A DNA stretch of 64,000 nucleotides from Adiantum capillus-veneris (taxonomy: Eukaryota > Streptophyta > Polypodiopsida > Polypodiales > Pteridaceae). A program made the position numbers and the translations under genes. The notes under the pieces were generated by a model, which did no database searches, was not told the DNA's origin, and saw nothing but the letters and a program-made list of their open reading frames with translations. Location of the stretch: positions 105,511,587 to 105,575,586 of the forward strand of contig CM043964.1 of NCBI GenBank assembly GCA_014529385.2, written 5' to 3'. This document shows positions 38,251 to 46,752 of the stretch, piece after piece (position 1 is the stretch's first letter; every line of letters begins with the position of its first letter).

Positions 38251-38519
38251 GTTGGTTTCATTTCTTCCATCAAGGTGTGCCTTAAATTTCATGTGAGATC
38301 CTACATGGATATTATGTAGGAGACGTATATATGGTTTTTTTTTAAAAAGTTTATGTTAAAATGAAGGAAACTTTGCCGAATTTCTACGGGAGCACGGTTG
38401 ATTTTGGTGCTGCTCACTTTCTTGGGTAGAGGACATGCAGTCTTGCTGTGGTTATGTCCATCTTTTCACTGGGCATAGGCCAGGCTACCTGTCCTCTGCC
38501 AAAGATTTTTATTTTTTGA

Positions 38520-38681
38520 TATGGTCGTCGACATAGGCGTCGAAATATGCATAAAAAACTAGGACTATCGACGTATATATCGACGCGTATTTTGACTGTT
38601 TCATAGGGATGAGGATTTCGACGCAGTTTTCGATAGTTTACGTCAAAATCTGCGTTGAAGGCACCTCTTTTTGTTGTAGTG
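38520..38681. mobile_element. Right terminus of a CACTA transposon with subterminal repeats
   Basis: It ends CTCTTTTTGTTGTAGTG, the inverted form of the CACTACAA(C)AAAAA terminus of CACTA elements. The preceding 150 bp carries TCGACG/CGTCGA/CGACGC motifs in both orientations (for example near 38527, 38540, 38570 and 38618), as subterminal binding sites do in this superfamily. The left terminus is not in the window or has been lost. Confidence 0.78.
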
Positions 38682-38685
38682 GGAG

Positions 38686-38806
38686 CTACTCAATATATGG
38701 CTTCTCTATATATGGCACCCAGGTCCCCTCTATATATACATCATCTCATGTGTGTATTCTACACACTTTGGGGTTCTATTTCTGTGCTCTCTTTCTCTCT
38801 CAACAC
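38686..38806 (+). repeat. Decayed short LTR-like fragment related to 52129-52285
   Basis: It matches the reverse complement of 52129-52285 (GGTCCCCTCTATATA, CACACTTTGGGGTTCTATTT, TGTGCTCTCTTTCTCTC), directly after the CACTA end. Confidence 0.65.
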
Positions 38807-38812
38807 AAATGA

Positions 38813-38889
38813 CTCAAATCTCGGACTAAAACCCGACAGTACTTGTTTTTCTGTATATTATGTACATTACATATCAAAAAGCTAGAGAC
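38813..38889 (+). repeat. Repeat, inverted copy of 55454-55530
   Basis: About 77 bp, roughly 85% identical by eye to the reverse complement of 55454-55530 (TCGGACTAAAACC, ACTTGT.TTTCTGTA, ATTATGTACATTAC). It may be the tail of the same LTR family. Confidence 0.65.
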
Positions 38890-39277
38890 TACAAACTTTC
38901 AGAACACTCTGATCCAGCAGCCATTTTTCTTTGGCATAGGCATCTACCCCTCTTGCATCCATTTGTACACCATTCACGTATCAATACTAGTTGCAACAAT
39001 TGCATGCCATACTGTGTAGCCACTGCCAAAACCGGTTGCTCAAGATATTTATCTCTCCATAAACCAGAATAGAGCAACACTTCATGTCCAGCTCCCAGAA
39101 TTTGTAGCTAACGGCTTCTGAATGAAATGTTTCCATGCATTCATACTGCCTATTTCGTGCACTTCATGCGCATTTTACTCCTTGTAACTCGCAAAACATT
39201 CATTCTTGATATTCAACCATGCACACATGACTAAGACTGAGATGAGAATGTAGGAAAACATCAACAAGGCACGTGTT
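38890..39277. other. No recognised feature
   Basis: Only short ORFs on both strands, without motif or repeat match inside the window. Confidence 0.4.
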
Positions 39278-39736
39278 TTATAAGGTTTCATACAATTCCT
39301 TACTATATAGTTCCTGAAGCTTCAAGAACTCTATCCTTGATTCGGTTGTTTGAACTTTGAGGGTCATACATCCATCCATTTCGATTGTGGGCTCATCAAA
39401 ACCCCATTTGGTGTCAAAGCTAGAGTCACCACTATCAACACCAAAACAAAACTGCTTGCATACATTGAAGTTGGCGACTTTTGGCTCAGTATAAACCGAA
39501 ACAATGCTTGCATTAGGCACCTGTAAAGCCTCACTTTGGACGCATGCACCTTCTAACCCATCATCTTGATCTTCCAAAGCAGTCAGAAACTCTCTTATTG
39601 TCATCTCCTCATCAACAAAATTAGCAAGACGTGCAAAACTGTCAGCCTTAGTGCACATTCCAGAATCCAGATGCATCATAGCTTCATCGACACAAACATG
39701 TATGTCGACGTTATCCATGTCTGCTTCAACACCCAA
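39278..39736 (-). CDS. Hypothetical acidic protein segment
   Basis: 152 codons, acidic (VDEEMTIREFLTALEDQDDG), no membrane segment or known motif. It follows two other minus-strand ORFs (40146-40340 and 39787-40161) of similar acidic character, so all three could be exons or a frameshifted single gene. A possible acceptor (TTTTAG/GTGTG) occurs at about 40147. It is the least transposon-like coding in the window, but I cannot name a family. Confidence 0.35.
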   Translation of the reverse strand: MGVEADMDNVDIHVCVDEAMMHLDSGMCTKADSFARLANFVDEEMTIREFLTALEDQDDGLEGACVQSEALQVPNASIVSVYTEPKVANFNVCKQFCFGVDSGDSSFDTKWGFDEPTIEMDGCMTLKVQTTESRIEFLKLQELYSKELYETL

Positions 39737-39786
39737 AAAACCCTATTCAGGATTGTCATCCTCATCACCATACCTCTCATGCTACA

Positions 39787-40161
39787 TCAAGTTCTTAGAT
39801 AATTTCTACAACATTCAATTTCACAACCCACAGAAAACTTTGTATAACATTCAATTTCACAACCCACAGCAAGAGCATTTTCTTCTGACGATATATCCTC
39901 ATTAAAATCACTGTATATGGGCTGATTATTATCAGATTCATCATCTGAAATTGGACCAGCATCCCTGTTCAAGGAAGACGGTACCTCATCATCCATACAG
40001 CAACCCAAATCTCCCAGAGTGGATCTATCATGCACATCTCTCACATGTACATTTGATTGCCTTGCATCACTCATCTTCCTCTCCTGCTTGTGAAAAGCAA
40101 GCATACTCTTTAAATTTGAGAATTCCATGCATGCAGCTTTCACACCTAAAAGACCAAACAA
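39787..40161 (-). CDS. Hypothetical acidic protein segment with a 40-bp internal duplication
   Basis: 124 codons including VRDVHDRSTLGDLGCCMDDE and an acidic ISDDESDNNQ stretch. The C-terminal end contains VGCEIEC twice because of a 40-bp direct duplication (ATTCAATTTCACAACCCACAG at about 39811 and 39851). No known domain. Confidence 0.35.
   Translation of the reverse strand: MFGLLGVKAACMEFSNLKSMLAFHKQERKMSDARQSNVHVRDVHDRSTLGDLGCCMDDEVPSSLNRDAGPISDDESDNNQPIYSDFNEDISSEENALAVGCEIECYTKFSVGCEIECCRNYLRT
39809..39872. repeat. 40-bp direct duplication
   Basis: Two copies of CATTCAATTTCACAACCCACAG 40 bp apart. Confidence 0.7.
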
Positions 40162-40340
40162 GGTGCCAAGAACAAAAACATTTCCGTTTTTGCATCAAGG
40201 ACTACATTCTTGAGAACTTCCATTTTGTGCTTCAGACTATGAAACCTCCAATAATGCATATCCGGGTCTTTAAGATCTTGTAGCTGCAGTTTTCCCATCC
40301 TATCATTCATTATGATGAGCATGTCATCAAGGACAATCAT
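40146..40340 (-). CDS. Hypothetical ORF, possible upstream exon
   Basis: 64 codons (LQLQDLKDPDMHYWRFHSLK), helical. It overlaps the next ORF by 16 nt in another frame. See 39278-39736. Confidence 0.3.
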   Translation of the reverse strand: MIVLDDMLIIMNDRMGKLQLQDLKDPDMHYWRFHSLKHKMEVLKNVVLDAKTEMFLFLAPCLVF

Positions 40341-41332
40341 CTTTGCAAATTTATTTGCTCAGCACTAGCCAACTTAAGGTACTCAAATCAGCAAATCCTC
40401 CATGGGGGGCACCAAAAACGATGACAGAAGGAAGCCGGAGCAAATTACCTCTATAGAAATGCTTCTATGCCAGTTTGAACTTTCAACAAATACAGACAAA
40501 ACACTTGCAATGTCAAATCGTAAGGCTGCCTTGAAATCATCGACTCAAGTTCTTGGCAATGGGGGTTTTACAAGCTCACGCCCACCCCAAGCTCCACAAG
40601 AACAAATCAATTACACGGCATGAGATTACAATACTTTCCAACCATACTTTACAAAGGCCATACCACGTACATCTGCATACATGATTCATAAACACTAGGC
40701 TGAAGTACTCTTTTACATGTTGATAAGAGATCCGCCCACCAGAGCCTGTAGAAACGTGTCCTCTCTTTCCCAAGTTGGGTGCTCTCAGCCTCTCTCTCTC
40801 CTTGCCACTACTGGCCAGGTTTCCACCTCTCCTCAGGTCCTTTGTATGATGCCTTCTACCCATTTGACGTCCTCCCACAGACTGTAGTAGAGACCCTTTC
40901 ACCTGCAGTTCAGACCGTTTCCCGGGTTGGCCTTTCAAGCTGCCTGCTCCCCAGCCCCAAGTGGTCCTGCTTGGGCCCGCTTTTGGTTGTGGATTCTTCT
41001 AGCTACTCTCGGCATTGTACCCCAGCCCTCTCTCAAGCTCGCACTTCCTCCCACTCCTTCTCTAGTGGATCATCCTTTTCAAGGACCCCTTTGTTGATTG
41101 CTCATGAGGTCCCTCATAGCCTTTGCAGGGCTACCTAGTGGTGCTCCTTCTTGTACCTACAGCCCCCTCCATGCTCTACCTATGGTGTACCTCTTCCAAC
41201 CCTGTCAAGGTCAACCCTTGGAAGTCCCTCCCTTATTTCTCCAGGTGGATGCCCTGCAACGCTTTCCTTCTCTGAATGAGTGGCACACCCCTTGCTGGCG
41301 TCCCCTGCAGCCTCCGAGCTCGCCCTCAATCA
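40341..41332. other. Pyrimidine-rich, relatively GC-rich region without supported gene
   Basis: From about 40740 the plus strand is C/T rich, similar in style to the reverse complement of the LTR at 57000-57945. The open frames here (for example 40779-41138) show no domain and are probably chance products of low stop density. Confidence 0.4.
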
Positions 41333-41502
41333 TGTTGGGTATGCAAGCCCAGTGTGCGTCTAGCCTGTGGGAAACTCCCGTTTATGAAGCATGCATGTAG
41401 CTTTAGTTGGAGTTCAAGTTGTGCATGGCATGTTTGGCCTTTATATTGTAGGGAATGTTTACAAAGGTTTTTTCAATATATTAAGAATAGCGTGTTTTTT
41501 TT
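41333..41502 (+). repeat. LTR fragment of family E
   Basis: Starts TGTTGGGTATGCAAGCCC and matches the reverse complement of about 57776-57945 at roughly 88% by eye, including TTATATTG.AGGGAATGTTTACAAA. It breaks off at about 41502 into H LTR sequence. Confidence 0.7.
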
Positions 41503-41777
41503 CATTATCCAAAACTTAATAATAACTTACAAAAATTGGCTTTTATACCTCAGCCAAGGTTTTTGGTGGTCAAAACTAATAATCTAAGAGTTCTACCAAA
41601 GATGGGTAATGACAGGTTGATACAATCTAAAAGCTTGTAGCCCTGGCTCATCAATTACAAAGTTTATCCGAGAAAATAGGATTTACAATATTCCCGATTT
41701 ATCAAAATAATAAGTGTTTTACAATGAGAACTCCAAAAAATGGTATCCATGGTGTCTATGTTAGCTTGTTGCTAGCA
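41503..41777 (-). repeat. Presumed 3' LTR fragment of element H
   Basis: In minus orientation it begins TGCTAGCAACAAGC directly after a purine tract and carries GGTATAAAAGCC (TATA, 41541-41547 on the plus strand). No second copy is in the window, so its identity as an LTR is inferred from the purine tract and from the CAAGGGACGCCAC context shared with the D 3' end. Confidence 0.45.
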
Positions 41778-41791
41778 TTCCCTCCCTCTCG
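41778..41791 (-). other. Polypurine tract of element H
   Basis: CGAGAGGGAGGGAA on the minus strand, preceding the presumed LTR. Confidence 0.5.
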
Positions 41792-41829
41792 CCTGTGGCG
41801 TCCCTTGACACAGCTTTATGGGCTGAAAT

Positions 41830-42511
41830 AGTCTTCTGGCGAGCGATCTTTAAGCACTGCTAGAGCCTTTTAATATCTGATTTTCCTAGTTTCCTTATCT
41901 GGCACTTGCAAGAACTGCATAGTTACTCTGTTTTTCAGCTCCACTATTGAGTAGCCTACAAACCTTGAGGTCAAATTGCTGATCATTGATGCAAATATCT
42001 TCGTTCGTCAAGTGAAGAATCCCGTGTAGAACGCTGCCTCGAATGCCAGCATATTGTGAGAAGGTAGAAACATGCATTTGGCGTAGAAGCCATAGAGGAC
42101 TTCTTCGGAAGGTTGGCCACTGAGATCATAGCACAAACCTTTGTTACCCTCGAGGAATGACATCCAAGGGGCACCTGCTTGCTCTAGTTCATTGAACACT
42201 TCGATGCAGGTGAGTAGCATTCGGTAAATTTTATATAACATAGCACATGACAAATTTGGTAACCTTTTAAAGAATGACACGGCGCTCTTTAAGGTTTTCA
42301 CCATGTATACTTCAGTTGCGGGTCCCTTTTTTGGGATAGGCAATCTGGAGAAACTCAGCCAAGTTGCCCACTTCTTTTGTAGTGCCTCATGTGCTATCCA
42401 GGTCCTTACTCTTGGTACAGGACAGAAGGTAGGATCCTTTTGCAGGACCGCAGGTGCTCTTTGAACATAATCAAGTACCTTGGATTCTTGTTCAACCAGC
42501 TCAACCTCCAC
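41830..42511 (-). pseudogene. Retroelement H protein, C-terminal segment
   Basis: A minus-strand frame open from 42511 to 42008 (VELVEQESKVLDYVQRAPAV, RVRTWIAHEALQKKW, FFKRLPNLSCAMLYKIYRML) and continuing in the same frame after a stop to about 41830 (TMQFLQVPDKETRKIRYQKA). It is helical, without zinc knuckle, RT or integrase motifs. A frameshift near 42508 separates it from 42406-42693. By the split-element model it is the C-terminus of the protein that starts at 696. Confidence 0.5.
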
Positions 42512-42747
42512 TTCGGGTGGTCTTTATATGCGCCCTCAACTTGCATGTCTATGTAAAGTCTTTCTTTTACTTGTAGCAACTCAAGTTTAATCAGAGGGTA
42601 GGGCAGGGATTGTTGGTGCCATTGCGTATTTATTTGATTGGGAGTGAGTTGTGTGGCATTGACAGAATGAAGTATTCTCAACTCCCAATCCATTGTAGCC
42701 TTCCACTGCTCATCTGCCTCTTGTGTAAACTTTTCCTTTAGTACATC
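42512..42747 (-). pseudogene. Retroelement H protein, segment before the frameshift
   Basis: An open frame within 42406-42693 (MDWELRILHSVNATQLTPNQ, LYIDMQVEGAYKDHPKW), entered from the coiled-coil segment 42748-43038 after a stop near 42748. The part below about 42508 reads in the wrong frame. Confidence 0.5.
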
Positions 42748-43038
42748 TTATTTAGCCCTTGAGAGTTGGACCGTGGGCATTGTGTCTTCTTCTGTGATGG
42801 GTACCTGAAATTCTTTCTCGCCGCTCAGCTCTATTGCGGCCTGTGTCTCCATGTCAGTAAATGATACTGAGGGGATTTCTGTTTGAGGTGGCTCCGAAGT
42901 GCCTGCCTCTTCTTGCGTGTCTGTCCTTCCCTCTCTCAATAGCTGGTTCACTTGTTTGAGTTCAGTTATCTCCTTTAGCAGCTCGTCTTCTCTTTGGACC
43001 TGCATCAAGGCCAGGTCTTTGTGCTGAGACTGCTCCAA
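42748..43038 (-). CDS. Retroelement H protein, coiled-coil segment 2
   Basis: 96 codons: a coiled coil (DELLKEITELKQVNQLLREG) followed by an acidic Thr/Glu/Pro-rich linker. It is in line with the coiled coil at 2409-2690 under the split-element model. Confidence 0.5.
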   Translation of the reverse strand: MEQSQHKDLALMQVQREDELLKEITELKQVNQLLREGRTDTQEEAGTSEPPQTEIPSVSFTDMETQAAIELSGEKEFQVPITEEDTMPTVQLSRAK

Positions 43039-43349
43039 ATTTCAGCTCCAGCTCGAGGTCTTTATTTTTCTTTCTAATGCCTTGTAGATCTCGTATGTTC
43101 CCTTGATCGAGGTGACGACTGGATTTTCTTGTATTTTCCACAAGAATATTTCCTGATCATTGATTCTTTATTCTGAGTACTGTAGAGAAGCATTGGCCAT
43201 ATCTAATTGTACTTAGATCTTTTGAGCTGATAGAGTGGTAGTTAGAAGTTCATTTGTCACTTTTGTCAGCTGATCATCCTTCGCTTTGCATGCATCTGAC
43301 AGTTTGGTAAGCAGCTCACCCAGTTCTTCAATTTCTTTCTGTTGCTTAT
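43039..43349 (-). pseudogene. Retroelement H coiled coil adjoining the D insertion site
   Basis: From 43349 the minus strand reads KEIEELGELLTKLSDACKAK and continues for about 50 codons before a stop, with two more stops and a frameshift near 43040. The frame is in phase with the H frame that ends at 2709. Confidence 0.55.
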
Positions 43350-43354
43350 CTCTT
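43350..43354. other. Target-site duplication CTCTT of element D, right end
   Basis: The reverse complement of AAGAG at 2705-2709. It lies directly outside the 5' LTR of D. Confidence 0.7.
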
Positions 43355-43588
43355 TGTTTGGAGGTGATAACAACATACAAGTGCCCAACTAGCCAAGGCG
43401 CCCGTTGGGTCAGCCGGCCAAAGTTTTGATGTGGTCACATTATTTTTCCGATGTTTAATACATCAAACCCTGTAAAAGCCTAATGACAATCGTCTATGTC
43501 AAGTCTAAGTCAAAGATGTAATTTTTCCAATGATGTATGTAAAGGTCCATGAGAAGTTGGCCGCCCGGCCACTTTAGAAAGCCCTAGG

Positions 43589-43597
43589 TATATAATA
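43589..43597 (+). promoter_or_regulatory. TATA-like box of D 5' LTR
   Basis: TATATAATA, conserved in the other D LTR. Confidence 0.45.
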
Positions 43598-43949
43598 CAC
43601 TAAGGTTAGTGGGAAAGGGAGATTATTTTTTGGAAGATAAGTGACTGTTGTTGTATGCACAGAGAGCGACCTCTTGGCTCCAACTTGTAATCATCGCTAT
43701 TGTGGCTACGGTAATCCAAATTCAGTTTTGTTTATTGCATTGTGTTCTTCTTACTCTGCTCTTTCATTCAAGTGTAAGCATTCAAGATTTGGTGGAGGTA
43801 TCAAATGCAACCATTGTGGCCTTAAATCGTTGTTTTGAGTGTTTATATGCGTATTTTATGTTGTTTTGACCCTAGGAGAGGCTTTAGGGACCCAAAAACG
43901 ACCCTTTAGGATCATCCGTTTATTGTTTTTGCGTACTTTGGGACGAACG

Positions 43950-43957
43950 ATCGCGAT
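43950..43957. repeat. ATCGCGAT module in D 5' LTR
   Basis: Embedded in CGATCGCGATTCGTGTACC, nearly the leader consensus CGATCGCGATCGGTGTACC. Confidence 0.65.
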
Positions 43958-44293
43958 TCGTGTACCCATCCAGAATGCTATGACAGTGATAGGATATGCT
44001 CTTGATAGTCCCCTGTAGCTTTCCTTCAAGTTTCGTGTGAATCCGATATGATTTGCATGGTAAACATGCGTGATGACTGTAGAGCTGTGTAGAAGGATAT
44101 AGACAGATTACTTGGCTTTAGTGCGTTTGATTTGCTTGTAGAGTTAGTAGTTGCATCTCTTCGAGTTCACTTCATTAGGATTGACACCCTAGTGAGTTTC
44201 CATGCCTCATCCGAGTCGCTTCCCTGGTATTGATATTTATGTTGATGCCTGAAGGCTATGCTATGGACGTCCGTCGTGGCGACCCGCAAACAT

Positions 44294-44311
44294 TGGTGCC
44301 GCTGCCGGGGA
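44294..44311 (+). other. Primer-binding site of element D, Asp-tRNA type
   Basis: TGGTGCCGCTGCCGGGGA, one base after the LTR. It closely resembles the TGGCGCCGTTGCCGGGGA site (Asp tRNA) used by many plant Ty3/gypsy elements. Confidence 0.8.
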
Positions 44312-44840
44312 ATGAATCTTAGGTGATGAGTGACCGAGTGCATATTCAGAGTTTTCTTATTGTTTCAAAAGATAATTTCCATTCCATTTACATTTCAGTG
44401 AAGCATCTAGACAGGGGTTTAGTGCTTAGTGGAGTCTAGGGTTGGTGGACTGGCTAGATCTACTCTTGAGAGATATAGGGAGTTGTGAGTGAGGTTGCTT
44501 TAAGCATTTTTTCTCTTCAAATTTCTTTGTATTGATTGAGTACTGATCGATCATCCGTTTTTTATCCTGTTTTGTTTTGTTTGATTCATTTTCTTATGTT
44601 CTTTTATTTCTGTACTTAGAAGTAGGATAAGTAAATCACATTCCGGTCAGATTTGGGGCAAAAGATAGAGTCAAAAACACCAGAAAACCATAACTTTGGC
44701 AAAAGGGCCATAAGACTCTGAAATTAGAAAATCTGACCAAACAGAGCTGAAATTGATTCAAATCACAAAGTGGTAGCACCAAACACTGGGAAATACTTGT
44801 GAGAGAGAGCCTATAAAATTTCATCAGATTTGGCTATGGT

Positions 44841-44863
44841 ACTACGATTGCAATCGGTGTACC
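44841..44863. repeat. D leader module 1
   Basis: CGATTGCAATCG at 44845-44856 is still a perfect 12-bp palindrome although both inner CpG positions changed. It is followed by GTGTACC. Confidence 0.7.
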
Positions 44864-45113
44864 TCAGTGTCAGAATTGTACAAGATTTGACATGTGCCTT
44901 CCTGATAAGATTCTAAACAAGTTTGTCTAAAGCAACCACACCCAAAAACATAAAAAATCAAGAAAATTAGGCCACTTGGGTAAAACTAGCCTGACAGACC
45001 CAGAAACTGTAAAATCTTGACTTTTGGTGATCCAAATGCAAAAAGACTTGGGGGATAGAATTAAAACATCAGTGTCTACAAGCATGCCAAATTTGGTTGA
45101 ATTTGGGCTCAGA

Positions 45114-45136
45114 ACTACGATCGCGATCGGTGTACC
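45114..45136. repeat. D leader module 2
   Basis: CGATCGCGATCG (45118-45129), a perfect 12-bp palindrome, then GTGTACC. Confidence 0.75.
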
Positions 45137-45556
45137 TAGACCTCAAATTTGTACCAGATCTGATGAGTAGACCCTTCATGGGTATACAAACATAAAACTC
45201 TAAAGGACCTAGGGTCAAAAACCACAAAAAACTGGTCAAAACCACTGAATACAAATCCATGTCAAAAACTGCTAAATTGGCATAGAAATTGACTTTCAGT
45301 AGACCAAAACGCATCAAAATTGGGAAGAAACCATGCAGAGGGATAGCCTGTGCATAGGACAAGCCTAGGTATCTCTCAAATCCCAAATCAAACATCAAAA
45401 TCAATCAAACCTGATAAAATTGGAAAATCAGGCACTTCAGACCAAGAAACTATAAATTCTTGACTTTTTTGAGTCCAAATACAAAAGTGTCTGGCAGGTA
45501 GTCTTAAAATAGGATAGTGAACAAGCTGGTGAAGTTTCATCCAATTTGGAGCTAAA

Positions 45557-45579
45557 ACTACGATCGCGATCGGTGTACC
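45557..45579. repeat. D leader module 3
   Basis: CGATCGCGATCG (45561-45572), a perfect palindrome, then GTGTACC. Confidence 0.75.
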
Positions 45580-45829
45580 TCAGTCCCAGATCTGACCAAG
45601 ATTTGACCCACACATACACCTAGGTTATATAAGATACGAGGATGTCAAAATTCAAAAAAAGTCACCAAAATAGCCAAAAGCATCAGCAGACAGTCAGAAA
45701 ACCACTGCAGCAGACCAAGATCTGGTAAAAACTTGAAATTTTCTTGTCCAAATTCAAAAATACTTGAGGAGTAGATTGTACACATCATTGTCTACCATAT
45801 CCACAAGTTTCACTTGAAAAGGAGCTAGA

Positions 45830-45852
45830 ACTACGATCGTGATCGGTGTACC
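45830..45852. repeat. D leader module 4
   Basis: CGATCGTGATCG (45834-45845), one mismatch from the palindrome (CG to TG), then GTGTACC. Confidence 0.7.
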
Positions 45853-46118
45853 CCAGTGACATTTTGAGTTGAGACTTGGTGAGTAGGTAGCTGACATCTA
45901 GTGCAACATATTTTCCAAAGGAGCAAGGTCAAAAAAGCAAAAGAAAGTGGTCAAAAGTCCCAGTTACACAATCAGGCCAATAACCGCAAAACCACCTGGG
46001 ATTTGGGTTTTCATTGGTCAAAACATCTCCAAATTCAAAAATACAAAGACACTTGGTATCAAGACATCAAGGGCTAGCTACTGTGCAAAAATATTCCAAA
46101 TCTGTGACATGGGGTCGA

Positions 46119-46137
46119 GGATCGCGATCGGTGTACC
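46119..46137. repeat. D leader module 5
   Basis: GATCGCGATC palindrome (46120-46129), then GGTGTACC; the flanking ACTAC is lost. Confidence 0.7.
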
Positions 46138-46752
46138 TCTACATAGTGAGGGTATTTGACTTCATAAGTTTGTAGATCTACTTGAGTACATCCCAAATCT
46201 CAAGTTTGAGTGAAAAATACCCTCTGGAAGCCAAGATACAAGCACAAAATCTCTTTGTGTCCCGATCCTGAAACTGTTTTGAGTGTTGTTTCAAGTGCAG
46301 TTTACCAAAACTACTCTAACTTTTGACACACAACTCCAAACTGAGTCTCCTATAGCTAGGAAGAAAGCTTGCTAGGATTCCCATTTACAAACTTTTAGGG
46401 TACCCAAAACCAGTATCCAAAGGTCAGTGGGGCACCAAAGCCTGACTTTTTAGAGACTTGACCAGGGGAAAAAAGGGATTGTATGCACTAAGCCAAGGTG
46501 TTCTTATCAAGGACCATCTTGAGAGTATTGAATGAGGCTTAAACATGACAACTCATCCATCATTAGGGTTTCCCACTCAACTCAGGGCTATGCCACCTAC
46601 ACAAACAACCAGGAATACTACAACACCTATAACAAGAGGGTTGAGACAAGACCATGAGGCTTATCAATCATATCAAGCCAAACCTTAAGGCATAGCTCAT
46701 GGATATTTGTCAAGTGACCATGTAGCTCACTGGAAGCCAAACCAATCAACTT

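Larger units (their letters stand above)
43355..44292 (+). repeat. 5' LTR of element D
   Basis: 938 bp, TGTTTGGAGG to CCCGCAAACA, with inverted 6-bp ends. It is followed by a primer-binding site, so it is a 5' LTR. It matches 2710-3639 in inverted orientation. It contains ACGATCGCGATTCGTGTACC (43946-43965), a variant of the module repeated in the leader. Confidence 0.88.
44312..46750 (+). other. Element D leader with five spaced palindromic modules
   Basis: About 2.4 kb of non-coding sequence between primer site and gag. It is built from diverged repeats of about 275 bp, each carrying an ACTACGATCGCGATCGGTGTACC-like core preceded by an ATTTGG-containing stretch and followed by CAGATCTGA-like sequence. 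Cores lie at 44845, 45118, 45561, 45834 and 46119 (spacings 273, 443, 273 and 285). Short ORFs here are not conserved between units. Confidence 0.7.

Noticed and set aside
38023-38319. A 98-codon ORF at the GGTTAT repeat
   Set aside because: Its translation is a product of the minisatellite and lacks complexity.
40779-41400. Overlapping plus-strand ORFs in the pyrimidine-rich region
   Set aside because: Low stop density in C/T-rich DNA explains them; there is no domain or conserved repeat of the reading frame.
2710-44292. The inverted D LTRs as terminal inverted repeats of one giant DNA transposon
   Set aside because: The right LTR has a primer site on its outer (right) side and the left one a polypurine tract on its inner side, so they are retroelement LTRs, not ends of the intervening DNA.
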